Positions 47,422 through 55,989 of a DNA stretch of 64,000 nucleotides are shown here, in pieces (positions within the stretch are counted from its first letter, which is position 1; every line of letters begins with the position of its first letter). Source of the stretch: Blastococcus capsensis (GTDB lineage Bacteria; Actinomycetota; Actinomycetes; Mycobacteriales; Geodermatophilaceae). Both the position numbers and the translations under genes were made by a program. The notes beneath the pieces were generated by a model. It did no database searches, was not told the DNA's origin, and saw only the letters and a program-made list of their open reading frames with translations. The stretch spans positions 62,001 through 126,000 of the forward strand of contig NZ_JASNNW010000012.1 in the NCBI RefSeq assembly GCF_030165005.1, written 5' to 3'.

Positions 47422-48395
47422 CGCGAGCCCGCGGGGTCGTCGGTGCGGGCCGTGGTCGGGGTGGTGGGGTGGGCTGACCGGCACAGCAGGTCGAGCAGCG
47501 GCGCGGCCTCGTGCGCCTTGAGCCGGCCGGCGGCGAGCGTGCGCTCCGCGGTGCGCTGCGCCATGGCCACGTAGGCGGCCACCGAGTCCGGGGCGCGCTC
47601 GGCGAGCATCGTCAGGTGGTGGGCGACGGTGCCGGCGTCCCCCCGGCTGACCGGCCCGGTGAGCCCCCGGTCGCCCCGCCGCAGTCCGTTGTCGAGGGCA
47701 GCGGTGAGCAGCGGGGCGAGCACCCGGGCCGGATCGGCCACGCCGGCGGTGCGCAGCAGGTCCGTCGCCTCGGCCACCAGCGTGACCAGGTGGTTGGCGC
47801 CGGTGACCAGGGCGGCGTGGTAGAGCCCGCGGTCGGCCTCGGCCACGAAGAACGGCTCGCCGCCCATCTCCAGGACCAGGGTCTCGGCCACGGGCCGGTG
47901 CTCCGGGCGACTGGTCACGCCGAAAGGCGCGCCGACGAGCCGCTCGGCGTCCTCGGCGGCGCCGGTGAAGGTCATCGCCGGGTGCAGGGCGAGGGCGAGG
48001 ACCCCGGCCCGCTCGGCGGGGGCGAGGACGGCCAGACCGTGCGCCCCGGAGGTGTGGAAGGTCAGCTGGCCGGCCCGCCAGGCGCCGGTGTCCGCGAGCC
48101 CGGCGACCAGGCCCGGGAGGGTGTCGTCGGGGACGGCCAGGACGACCAGGTCGGAGGCGGCGACGACCTCGTCGGCGGGGACGAGAGGGGCGCCGGGGAG
48201 CAGTCGTGCGGCCCGATCGGCGGAGGCGGTGGAGAGGCCGGAGGCGGCGACCACGTCGTGGCCGGCGGCGGCGAGGGCGGCGCCCAGGACGGCGCCGACG
48301 CGACCGGCGCCGATCACCCCCACCCGCAGGCGGGCGGGCGCGGAGGAGGCCGCCGGCAGTCCGGCGGCGCGGACGGTCCTGCGGGCAGCAGGCAT
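47418..48395 (-). CDS. Rossmann-fold DUF2520 protein, possible ketopantoate reductase
   Basis: A 325-residue NAD(P)-binding protein. Rossmann motif GVIGAGRVGAVLGAALAAAGHDVVAAS is followed by DLVVLAVPDD and the DUF2520 domain (TFHTSGAHGLAVLAPA, ALHPAMTFTG, YHAALVTGANHLVTLV). It has the same position before panC as Rv3603c. Being upstream of panC-panD without a panE, it could supply the ketopantoate-to-pantoate reduction; this is inferred from context. ATG at 48395 follows AGAGG. Confidence 0.85.
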   Translation of the reverse strand: MPAARRTVRAAGLPAASSAPARLRVGVIGAGRVGAVLGAALAAAGHDVVAASGLSTASADRAARLLPGAPLVPADEVVAASDLVVLAVPDDTLPGLVAGLADTGAWRAGQLTFHTSGAHGLAVLAPAERAGVLALALHPAMTFTGAAEDAERLVGAPFGVTSRPEHRPVAETLVLEMGGEPFFVAEADRGLYHAALVTGANHLVTLVAEATDLLRTAGVADPARVLAPLLTAALDNGLRRGDRGLTGPVSRGDAGTVAHHLTMLAERAPDSVAAYVAMAQRTAERTLAAGRLKAHEAAPLLDLLCRSAHPTTPTTARTDDPAGSR

Positions 48396-48676
48396 CGATG
48401 CACCTCTCGTTCCAGTCCCGGGCGGGTACCGGACGTCGGGCGCGATCTCCGCCATCGGAGACCGCGGTGGGTCGTACGGGTGGAGCGTCGGCCGGCGCCC
48501 GCTGCAACCGGATGTGTCACGCGGGCGTCGTGCCGAGGGCGAGTGTTGCGACCAGTGTGCGTCCTCGCAACGTCTGGTTGCTGTGGCGTGGCTCACGTGC
48601 GGCCGGAGACCCCGGCGATCGGGGCGCCACCACGCCGTCCTACCGTGACGGCCGGCACATCGTCGAGGGAGGCACC

Positions 48677-49429
48677 GTGCACACGTTCGAGGGACGCACC
48701 GCTCTGGTCACCGGCGGCAGCCGGGGCATCGGCCTGGGTATCGCCCGCAGCCTGGTCGACCGGGGGGCCCGGGTCGTGCTCACCGCCCGCAAGCCCGACG
48801 CCCTCGCCGAGGCGGTCGAGTCGCTCGGCGGCCCCGAGGTGGCCGTCGCCGTCGCGGGCAACGCCGGTGACCCGGAGCACCGGGCGGCGGCGGCGCGCAC
48901 GGCGGTCGAGACGTTCGGCAGCCTGGACGTGCTGGTCGGCAACGTCGGCATCAACCCTGCCTACGGGCCGCTGATGGACCTGGACCTGGACGCCTGCCGC
49001 AAGATCCTGGACACCAACGTCGTCGCCGCGCTCGGCCTGGTGCAGCAGGCCTGGCGGGCGTGGATGTCCGAACACGGTGGCTCGGTGCTCTTCGTCGCCT
49101 CGGTCGCCGGGCTCCGCTCGTCGCAGGAGATCGGCGCGTACGGCGTCAGCAAGGCCGCGCTGATCAACCTGACCACCCAGCTGGCCGTCGAGCTGGCGCC
49201 CAGGGTGCGGGTGAACGCGGTGGCCCCGGCGGTCGTGAAGACCCGGTTCGCCGGGGCGCTGTTCGAGGGCCGGGAGGCCGAGGTGGCGCAGGCCTACCCG
49301 ATGGCCCGCCTGGGGACGCCGGAGGACGTGGGTGAGGCCGCGGCCTACCTGCTGGGCGACGGCGCCGGGTGGGTCACCGGGCAGACGCTGGTGCTCGACG
49401 GCGGCGGGCTGTCGCGCGGCCCGCGCTGA
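48677..49429 (+). CDS. Short-chain dehydrogenase/reductase, FabG-like
   Basis: A 250-residue classical SDR. The cofactor motif is TGGSRGIGLG, the structural motif NVGI (in place of NNAG) is at VGNVGINPAY, and the catalytic Ser and Tyr-x3-Lys lie in VASVAGLRSS and YGVSKAAL. The C-terminus DGGGLSRGPR is normal. GTG at 48677 follows GAGGGAGG. It is divergent from the DUF2520 gene and has no mycobacterial counterpart here, so it is an insertion. Substrate unknown. Confidence 0.9.
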   Translation: MHTFEGRTALVTGGSRGIGLGIARSLVDRGARVVLTARKPDALAEAVESLGGPEVAVAVAGNAGDPEHRAAAARTAVETFGSLDVLVGNVGINPAYGPLMDLDLDACRKILDTNVVAALGLVQQAWRAWMSEHGGSVLFVASVAGLRSSQEIGAYGVSKAALINLTTQLAVELAPRVRVNAVAPAVVKTRFAGALFEGREAEVAQAYPMARLGTPEDVGEAAAYLLGDGAGWVTGQTLVLDGGGLSRGPR

Positions 49430-49435
49430 TCCGGT

Positions 49436-50887
49436 TCAGTCCCGGCCGAGGACCCGCGCCAGGACGTCGTCGGACTCCCCGTCCTCCCGGTACCGCCGCC
49501 GGCGACGGCCACCGGAGGACGGGCTGACGCCGTTCTCGGCGAGGATCTGGGCCAGCCGGTCGGAGGTGTCCTGACCCGACGCCCGGCCGGCGTCGGCCGG
49601 CTGCGGCGCGGCCCACGACGGCGTCACGGCGGGGTGCTGCGTCGTCGGCGCGAACGCGCCCGGCACCGGCGGCTCGAGAGCGTCGTCGGAGCGCCGACGG
49701 CGGGGGACGTCCTCCATCCGGGGAGGCGTGGGCGGGTCGAGCGACGACCGGGCGGCCAGCCACTCCACCGGTGACCGGGGAGCGGCGGCCGGCGGCGGCT
49801 CCGCCGCGGGCGGGACCGCGGGCGAGGCAACCGTGCGCGGTGGCATCGGCGGCAACCCGTCGGGCACGTGCCGCGACCGGACGGACCCCAGGTACGGGTC
49901 GTCCTCGTGTGCGGCCGCCCGGTCGTGCCGGTCGAAGGCCGGGGAAACGGGCTCGGGAGCCGACGGGCGGGGCGGCACCGGCGGACGCGGTGCGGCCGGC
50001 GGCGGGCCTGGCGTGGTGGCGCGTGCGGGCGGGGGGGTGGCCGGGAACGCGGTGGTGGCCGGCGGTGCCGGCGTGGACCAGGTGCTGGTGTGGACCTGCT
50101 GGTACCGCTGGGCCTCGCGCGGTTCGTCCAGCCGGATCGCCGGCCATCCCCCGGTCAGCTCCCGCGGGGGCGCCTCGTCGCTCCACGGAGCGCTCCCGTC
50201 CAGGACGCGGGCGGGCCCGTCGAGCCGACTCGCCTCCCCCGGCAACCGGCTGGCCTGCGTGCGCATGACGATCCGCTCGACGAGCATCTCGCTGGACAGC
50301 TGCTCGGCGAGCTCGGCGCGGAGCCGGCCCATGTCCTCCCGCAACGCCGCCAGCTGATCCAGCTCCGACCGCAGGCCCGCCAGGGCGGCGACGTCGTCCC
50401 GGAGGGCCGCCACCCGGGCGACCTCGTCGCGCAGCCCGCCGAGCGCGGCGAGGTCGCCGCGCATGCTGGACACGCGCGCCACCTCGTCGCGCAGGTCCGC
50501 GAGCGCCGCGATGTCCCCACGGAGCGCCGCGAGTTCGTCGCGCATCGAGTCCTCGGTCTCGCGGCGCAGCTCGTTCTCCAGCTCGAGCTCGTACTCGCGG
50601 CGCCCGGCGACCTCGCGCTCGATCTCCAGCTCGTAGGCCCGGCGCAGCTCGGCCTCGCGGGCGGCCGCGCGCACCCGGTCGGTGTCGCGCCGCCCGGCTG
50701 CGAAGGTGGCGAGCACGAAAGCCCAGGCCACGGCGACGACGGCGACGCGGAGCAGCTGCTCGTTGTCGGTGAGGAAGACCGCCAGCGTGGCGCCCACGGC
50801 GAGGGCGAAACCACCGGCCTGCAGCAGCATCCGGGGGCCTCGAGCGGCCGGGCCGCGGTCGACGTCGTCGTCCTCGCGGCGGGGCAT
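49436..50887 (-). CDS. Membrane-anchored coiled-coil protein with ten-residue repeat (DUF6779-like)
   Basis: A 483-residue protein. Two hydrophobic segments (MLLQAGGFALAVGATLAVFL, LLRVAVVAVAWAFVLATFAAG) form a hairpin anchor, followed by a long charged helix. Residues 122-191 contain seven near-perfect ten-residue units (LRDEVARVAA-like, see 50315-50524). The C-terminal two thirds are proline-rich and disordered, with a basic tail. Position next to the pan genes and composition match Rv3604c, a mycobacterial Ala/Arg/Pro-rich membrane protein. ATG at 50887 is chosen as the first good Met. Function unknown. Confidence 0.8.
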   Translation of the reverse strand: MPRREDDDVDRGPAARGPRMLLQAGGFALAVGATLAVFLTDNEQLLRVAVVAVAWAFVLATFAAGRRDTDRVRAAAREAELRRAYELEIEREVAGRREYELELENELRRETEDSMRDELAALRGDIAALADLRDEVARVSSMRGDLAALGGLRDEVARVAALRDDVAALAGLRSELDQLAALREDMGRLRAELAEQLSSEMLVERIVMRTQASRLPGEASRLDGPARVLDGSAPWSDEAPPRELTGGWPAIRLDEPREAQRYQQVHTSTWSTPAPPATTAFPATPPPARATTPGPPPAAPRPPVPPRPSAPEPVSPAFDRHDRAAAHEDDPYLGSVRSRHVPDGLPPMPPRTVASPAVPPAAEPPPAAAPRSPVEWLAARSSLDPPTPPRMEDVPRRRRSDDALEPPVPGAFAPTTQHPAVTPSWAAPQPADAGRASGQDTSDRLAQILAENGVSPSSGGRRRRRYREDGESDDVLARVLGRD

Positions 50888-50969
50888 GGCCCCAGGGTAG
50901 CGACGAGCGGCGTTCACGGGGAGCATCCGCGCCCGTGCCGACCGTGGTCGCGGATGCCACAGTGCTGCA

Positions 50970-51578
50970 GTGACTCTCTCGCTCCTCGACTGGCGCCGCC
51001 AGGTCTCCGCCCTCTACACCGCGGTACGCGACACCGCCGATCCCGAAGCCGGCTGGCGCCGATGGCGGGAGGGGCGCGAGGAGCTGTTCGCCGGCCATCC
51101 GCAGTCACCGCTCGACGCCGCCGCACGGGCCGCGTTCACCGGACTCCCGCACGCGGTGTACGACCCCTCGCTGCGCTTCGAGCCGTCGGTGGAGCCGGTG
51201 GCACCGCTGCGGCGCGAGGTGCCGACAGCTGCCGACGGCGTGGTGCCCCTGGAGCGGATCGGCGCGGTGACGCTGCCGGGCGTGGGCCGCCTCGACGTCT
51301 GGTGGGTGGCGCTCTACGGCGGCGGCGTGTTCCTGCCGCTGCGGGACGGCAGCGCCGGGCACACCACGTACGGCGGGGGCCGCTACCTGCTGGACACCGT
51401 CAAGGGCGCCGACCTGGGCGGCGACGGCGACCGGCTGGTGGTGGACCTCAACTTCGCCTACCACCCGTCCTGCGCCTACGACCCGCGCTGGTCCTGTCCG
51501 CTGGCCCCGGAGGGCAACCGGGTCGGCCGCGCCGTCGCCGCCGGGGAGCTGCTGCCCCCCGGCGGCTGGCACCGGTGA
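50970..51578 (+). CDS. DUF1684 protein
   Basis: A 202-residue soluble protein. The conserved DUF1684 motifs are GGGRYLLDTVKGAD and the C-terminal block FAYHPSCAYDPRWSCPLAPEGNRV, with cysteines and histidine that could bind metal. GTG at 50970 is the start. The function is unknown. It is divergent from the DUF6779-like gene and converges with the osmoprotectant-binding gene. Confidence 0.85.
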   Translation: MTLSLLDWRRQVSALYTAVRDTADPEAGWRRWREGREELFAGHPQSPLDAAARAAFTGLPHAVYDPSLRFEPSVEPVAPLRREVPTAADGVVPLERIGAVTLPGVGRLDVWWVALYGGGVFLPLRDGSAGHTTYGGGRYLLDTVKGADLGGDGDRLVVDLNFAYHPSCAYDPRWSCPLAPEGNRVGRAVAAGELLPPGGWHR

Positions 51579-51589
51579 GATCCTGGAAC

Positions 51590-51645
51590 GGCCCCCGTGC
51601 AGGGCCCCGACGCGAGCCTGCGAGCGGTGGGGGGCACGGGGGTCC
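51590..51645 (-). terminator. Repeated hairpin, copy A
   Basis: On the minus strand AAGGACCCCCGTGC begins three bases after the binding-protein stop and pairs with GCACGGGGGCC, leaving a bulged A. The loop contains CACCGCTCGCAGGCTCG. The same architecture recurs at 56521-56622 and 63768-63821 with different but complementary stem bases. Confidence 0.8.
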
Positions 51646-51647
51646 TT

Positions 51648-52640
51648 CTACTGGGCGAGGGCACCGTCGGAGCTGAACACCAGGCCGAGGGAGACCTCGC
51701 CCTGCTGGAGGGCGGCCTTCGTCAGCGGCCCACCGGCGTCGAGCTCCCGGAAGCTCTCGAACTCAAGGCCGTAGGTCTCTTCGAGGCCCGGCTGGCAGAA
51801 CGGCCGCTCCGGGCACTCGCCGGGGCCGCCGAGCACCAGGGACCCGTCGCCACAGGCCTCGGCGAGCTCGGAGAGGGTGCTCACCCCCAGCTCGTCGGCG
51901 AAGGCCTGGGTGACGGCGAAGGCGTTCTGGTCGGCTGCCTCGGAGGGCTCGCCGAACACCAGCCCGGCCTCCTCGGCCAGCGGCATGAGCGCCTCGACCG
52001 TCGCGTCGACGTCGCCGGAGGCGACCTGGGTGGTGTCGTCGCCCTCGATGAACTCCGTGGCGGTCGAGAGGTACTCCGGGAACACCTGGATCTCACCGCG
52101 CTGCAGCGCCGGCAGGTACAGCTCGCGGTTGCCGACCTCCTGCACCGAGGCGTCGAAGCCCGCGGCGTCGAGCACGTCGGCGTAGATCGTGGCCAGGATC
52201 GTGGACTCGGTGAAGTTGGCGCCGCCGACCACGACGGTGCCGCTGCCCTGCTCCAGGGTGGCGGTGTCGATGTTCTCCTCGACCCACGCGGCGGCGACGT
52301 CCTCGGCGCTCTGCCGCTGGACGTCCACGGCGGCGTTCATCTCCACCAGCTCGTCGGTGGTGAGCGCCTCGGACACGGCGTCGAGGGCGGGCAGCAGGGC
52401 GGGGTTGGCCGCGGCGGTGGCCGCGTTCACCGCCGGGATGACGTTGTCCGGGTTCTGCAGCTTCTGGTCGTCCTCGAGGACCACCAGCTGGTCGCCGGGG
52501 ACCGGGGCGCAGGCGTCGCCGGAGGCCGCCGTCTCGCCGCCACCTCCCCCGCCGGTGCCCGAGGAGCCCGACTCACCGCAGGCCGCGGTGAGTGCCACCG
52601 CGACGGCGAACGGAGTGATGTACCGGATGCGTGCGCGCAT
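51648..52640 (-). CDS. Osmoprotectant (glycine betaine/choline) binding lipoprotein, circularly permuted OpuCC type
   Basis: A 330-residue exported binding protein with a signal and lipobox-like TAAC (Cys21). The family's usual N-terminal start (TVVVGGANFTESTILATIYADVLDAAGF) appears only at ~residue 135. The usual C-terminal segment (LVVLEDDQKLQNPDNVIPAV...LTTDELVEMNAAVD...AEDVAAAWVEE) comes first, at residues ~52-122. The protein ends at LVFSSDGALAQ, the point where that segment normally follows. So the fold appears circularly permuted rather than truncated. It lies upstream of two permease genes on the same strand. Confidence 0.85.
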   Translation of the reverse strand: MRARIRYITPFAVAVALTAACGESGSSGTGGGGGGETAASGDACAPVPGDQLVVLEDDQKLQNPDNVIPAVNAATAAANPALLPALDAVSEALTTDELVEMNAAVDVQRQSAEDVAAAWVEENIDTATLEQGSGTVVVGGANFTESTILATIYADVLDAAGFDASVQEVGNRELYLPALQRGEIQVFPEYLSTATEFIEGDDTTQVASGDVDATVEALMPLAEEAGLVFGEPSEAADQNAFAVTQAFADELGVSTLSELAEACGDGSLVLGGPGECPERPFCQPGLEETYGLEFESFRELDAGGPLTKAALQQGEVSLGLVFSSDGALAQ

Positions 52641-52786
52641 GTCGTGACGCCCCGCCTTCTGTGTCCCGTGGCAGCCGGCTGCCACGCGTGTCTGGCGGGA
52701 ATTCCCGCAGCGCCCATGCAACCTGGCCGACCGGTTGCGTGCAACCGAGGCCGGGACCTGTTGTGCTTCCGTTACCGGACCCGCGG

Positions 52787-53515
52787 CTACCGCGGTCGCG
52801 CGACCACGGCCTGTCCGGAGTCGCTCGCCGTCCGTACGCGCGGGAGGGGCCAGCGGCGCCTGGGCCCGGGCGTCACGGCCCAGGCGAGGGCGGCGAGCAC
52901 CGCCTCGGTGAGCACCGCCAGGAGCGCGACCAGGATCGCGCCGGCGAGCACCGCCCCGTAGTTCTGCTGGGCGAACGCCAGGGTGATGATCCGCCCGAGG
53001 CCGCCGCCGGCGACCAGGGCCGCGAGCGTCGCCGTCGCGACGACCTGCACCGCGGCCGTCCGGACGCCGGTCATCATCAGCGGCGTCGCCAGCGGCAGTT
53101 CGGCGCGCAGGATCACCTGCCGGGCGTTCATGCCCATGGCCCGGGAGGCCTCGACGATGTCGCGGTCGACCGAGCGAAAACCGACGTAGGTGTTGGTGAG
53201 GATCGGCGGGACCGCGAACACGGCCAGGGCGATCGTCGTCGCGGTGGGTCCGAAGCCGATCGGCGTGACCGCGAAGATCGTGAGCAGCGCCAGTGTCGGG
53301 ACGGCGCGGGAGACGTTGGACAGCGCCACGGTGAAACCGCCGCCGCGGCCGGTGTGCCCGAGCAGCATGCCCACCGGCAGGGCGAGCACCATCGCGGCCA
53401 GCACCGCGGAGGCCGAGATCTGCAGGTGCTCGACGAGCAGGTCCAGGATGCCGCCGTCGCGGGTCCAGTTGTAGGGGTCGTTGAGGTAGCGGAGCGCCTC
53501 CTGGACCAGGTTCAT
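52787..53515 (-). CDS. Osmoprotectant ABC transporter permease
   Basis: A 242-residue inner-membrane permease of the OpuC/ProW type. The EAA loop is DIVEASRAMGMNARQVILRAELPLATPLMMTG. Six hydrophobic segments are visible, and the C-terminal tail is basic. ATG at 53515 overlaps the stop of the other permease by four bases. It lies between that permease and the binding protein, about 146 bases upstream of the latter, so all three are one operon. Confidence 0.92.
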   Translation of the reverse strand: MNLVQEALRYLNDPYNWTRDGGILDLLVEHLQISASAVLAAMVLALPVGMLLGHTGRGGGFTVALSNVSRAVPTLALLTIFAVTPIGFGPTATTIALAVFAVPPILTNTYVGFRSVDRDIVEASRAMGMNARQVILRAELPLATPLMMTGVRTAAVQVVATATLAALVAGGGLGRIITLAFAQQNYGAVLAGAILVALLAVLTEAVLAALAWAVTPGPRRRWPLPRVRTASDSGQAVVARPR

Positions 53516-54210
53516 GCGCGGGCCCGCCTGGCCCACGGGGTGAGCAGGCGCTCGGCTCCGGCCAGCAGCAGGTCGGCCAGCAGGGCCAGCAGCACGCATC
53601 CGACGGCGCCGGTGACGATCTCCGCGCGGTAGAAGTTCGCGTTGAACCCGCCGACGATGAGCTGGCCCAGGCCCCCGTGGCCGACGATGACGCCGACCGT
53701 GGTGAGCGCGACGGTGGACACGGTGGCCACCCTGAGCCCCGCCATGAACGCCGGCAGCGCCAGCGGCAGCTCGACCTGCCACAGCAGCCGGCCCGCTCCG
53801 TAGCCCATCCCCCGCGCCGCTTCCCGCACGTCGGCCGGCACCGACTGCAGCCCGGCCAGGAAGTTCCGGACCAGGATGACCAGCGTGTACAGGACCAGCC
53901 CGATCAGCACCGTCGTCGCGGACAGGCCGGTGAACGGCGCGACGAAGGCGAACATGGCCAGCGACGGGATGGTGTAGATCAGCGTCGACAGGCCGAGCAC
54001 CGGCCCGGCGAGCCACCGGCTGCGCCGCGCCAGGAGGGCCAGGGGCAGCGCGATGAGCGCCCCCAGCAGGACGGCGGCGACGGTGAGCCTGACGTGCTCG
54101 GCCAGGTAGCCCACAATGGAGTCCCAGTTCGACGTCACGTAGGACGGGTCGAACCACGGGTTCGGCGCCGCATCGACCGCGAGCGCGTTCCGGCTCGCCG
54201 CGCTCAGCAC
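53512..54210 (-). CDS. Osmoprotectant ABC transporter permease, second subunit
   Basis: A 232-residue permease paralogous to its neighbour. The EAA loop is DVREAARGMGYGAGRLLWQVELPLALPAFMAG, with about six hydrophobic segments. The start at 54210 leaves only 26 bases to the divergent ATPase gene. A later start is possible; the first 20 residues are not conserved-looking. Confidence 0.9.
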   Translation of the reverse strand: MLSAASRNALAVDAAPNPWFDPSYVTSNWDSIVGYLAEHVRLTVAAVLLGALIALPLALLARRSRWLAGPVLGLSTLIYTIPSLAMFAFVAPFTGLSATTVLIGLVLYTLVILVRNFLAGLQSVPADVREAARGMGYGAGRLLWQVELPLALPAFMAGLRVATVSTVALTTVGVIVGHGGLGQLIVGGFNANFYRAEIVTGAVGCVLLALLADLLLAGAERLLTPWARRARA

Positions 54211-54236
54211 CGGGCGCCCCGAAGGAAGGCCATCTC

Positions 54237-55424
54237 GTGGACGCTACTGCCCCTCCGCCCTCCCCCGCACGGGGCGGGGGCGCCGAAGCGATCCGCCTGG
54301 AGGGCGTCAGCAAGGTCTACCCCGACGGCACGGTGGGGGTGCAGGAGCTGGACCTCACCTTCGCGGCCGGCGAGCTCACCGTACTGGTGGGCCCCTCGGG
54401 CTGCGGCAAGACGACCACGATGAAGATGATCAACCGGATCATCGAGCCCACGACCGGCCGGATCCTGCTCGGGGAGGACGACGTCACCGCAGCCGACCCG
54501 GTGAAGCTGCGCCGCCGCATCGGTTACGTCATCCAGAACGTCGGGCTCTTCCCCCACCAGACGATCCGCGGCAACGTGGGCACCGTGCCCCGGCTGCTCG
54601 GCTGGGACAGGCGGCGGATCGCCGAACGGGTCGAGGAGCTCCTCGTCCTCGTCGGCCTGGATCCCGCCGTCCACGGCGACCGCTACCCGCACCAGCTGTC
54701 CGGTGGCCAGCGACAGCGGGCCGGTGTGGCGCGCGCGCTGGCGGCCGACCCGACCGTCCTGCTGATGGACGAGCCCTTCTCCGCCGTCGACCCCATCGTG
54801 CGCGAGCGCCTCCAGTCGGAGTTCCTTCGCCTTCAGGACGCCGTCGGCAAGACCATCGTCTTCGTCACCCACGACATCGAGGAAGCCGTGCGCCTCGGTG
54901 ACCGGATCGCCGTGATGAGCGAGGGCGGACGGGTGGAGCAGTTCGCCACCCCGGCCGAGTTGCTGGGCCGGCCGGCCAACGCGTTCGTGGCCGACTTCGT
55001 CGGCGCCGACCGGGGCCTCAAGCGGCTCGCGGTCACCGGCATCGACGTCGCCGACCTCGAACGGCCGCCGATCGTGCACGTGGCCGACGGGCTGGCCGGC
55101 GCCCGCTCGGCGTTGCAGGCGTCCGGCGCCCGCTGGGCCGTCGTCCTCGACGACGACGGGAACCTGCACGGCTGGCTGTCGCTGGAGCGCGCCGCCGGTG
55201 CGGGCACGGTCGGGCCGGCGGCCCGGCGGATGGAGGCGTGGGTGCCGGCCGATGCCTCGCTGAAGACGGCGTTCGCCACGATGCTGCAGCACGAGGCCGG
55301 CTGGGTGGCGGTGCTCGACGGCGACCACTTCCTCGGCGTCCTCACCCCCGAGTCGCTGCACGCGGCGCTGCGCCGATCGGTCGAGGGCGCCGCTCCGGAG
55401 ACCGCGGGGGCGCTCCTCGCCTGA
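54237..55424 (+). CDS. Osmoprotectant ABC transporter ATPase with CBS domains
   Basis: A 395-residue OpuCA/ProV-type ATPase. Walker A is GPSGCGKT, the Q-loop YVIQNVGLFPHQ, signature LSGGQRQR, Walker B LLMDEPF and the H-loop VTHDIEEA. The C-terminal half has a weak CBS pair (RWAVVLDDDGNLHGWLS and GWVAVLDGDHFLGVLTPESL) that in relatives senses ionic strength. GTG at 54237 follows GAAGGAAGG. It is transcribed away from the permeases, unlike the usual single operon. Confidence 0.93.
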   Translation: MDATAPPPSPARGGGAEAIRLEGVSKVYPDGTVGVQELDLTFAAGELTVLVGPSGCGKTTTMKMINRIIEPTTGRILLGEDDVTAADPVKLRRRIGYVIQNVGLFPHQTIRGNVGTVPRLLGWDRRRIAERVEELLVLVGLDPAVHGDRYPHQLSGGQRQRAGVARALAADPTVLLMDEPFSAVDPIVRERLQSEFLRLQDAVGKTIVFVTHDIEEAVRLGDRIAVMSEGGRVEQFATPAELLGRPANAFVADFVGADRGLKRLAVTGIDVADLERPPIVHVADGLAGARSALQASGARWAVVLDDDGNLHGWLSLERAAGAGTVGPAARRMEAWVPADASLKTAFATMLQHEAGWVAVLDGDHFLGVLTPESLHAALRRSVEGAAPETAGALLA

Positions 55425-55428
55425 TCGC

Positions 55429-55451
55429 GCCGAGTGGGGCCCGGAGGGTCC
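55429..55451 (+). repeat. Short dispersed repeat, copy 2
   Basis: GCCGAGTGGGGCCCGGAGGGTCC, five bases after the ATPase stop and matching 27954-27975 with one inserted G. A partial second GGAGGGTCCC follows at once. Confidence 0.55.
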
Positions 55452-55469
55452 CGGAGGGTCCCGCGCAGA

Positions 55470-55982
55470 TCACATGGCGCTCGCGCCTTCGCCGGGGCCC
55501 TCGTCCTCCGGCGGGATCCGGCAGACGCTCTCCAGCCACAGGGCCGCGGCCACCAGGGCCAGCGAGCTCATCAGGCCGATCAGCGCGGTGACGGTGTCGC
55601 TGCCGGCGTACTGCAGCCGGGCCACCGCCGGCCCGACGTGCAGCAGCACGCCGGCCCAGATCCCGGCGAACACGGCGCCCACGTACGCGCTGGCCTGGGC
55701 GAGCACGGCGAGGCGGGCCACGAGCATCGGTTCCACCGGCCGGACGGCGGGGGTGTCGGGGCCGGTCGGACCCCGCCCGGCGCGGGCCGTCCGCAGTGCC
55801 TCCAGCCTGGCGCGCAGCGTGCGGGCTCCCAGGCCCTCGGCGACGGCGAGGACGGCGAGCGGGATCGGCAGCCACCAGCGCAGCGGTGGCAGCTCCCCGT
55901 ACCAGGTGCGGACCAGCAGCCAGGCGGCCACGGCCAGCCCCAGGGCGAGCACGGCGAGGTCACGGCGACGGACGGGGGTCAC
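55470..55982 (-). CDS. DUF3180 membrane protein
   Basis: A 170-residue protein with four hydrophobic segments (LAVLALGLAVAAWLLV, WWLPIPLAVLAVAEGLGA, ARLAVLAQASAYVGAVFAGIWAGVLLHV, ALIGLMSSLALVAAALWLE). The linker is polar and the C-terminus acidic. It is Rv3605c-like by position before folK. GTG at 55982 starts it, seven bases past the folK stop. Function unknown. Confidence 0.85.
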   Translation of the reverse strand: MTPVRRRDLAVLALGLAVAAWLLVRTWYGELPPLRWWLPIPLAVLAVAEGLGARTLRARLEALRTARAGRGPTGPDTPAVRPVEPMLVARLAVLAQASAYVGAVFAGIWAGVLLHVGPAVARLQYAGSDTVTALIGLMSSLALVAAALWLESVCRIPPEDEGPGEGASAM

Positions 55983-55989
55983 GGCCGGC

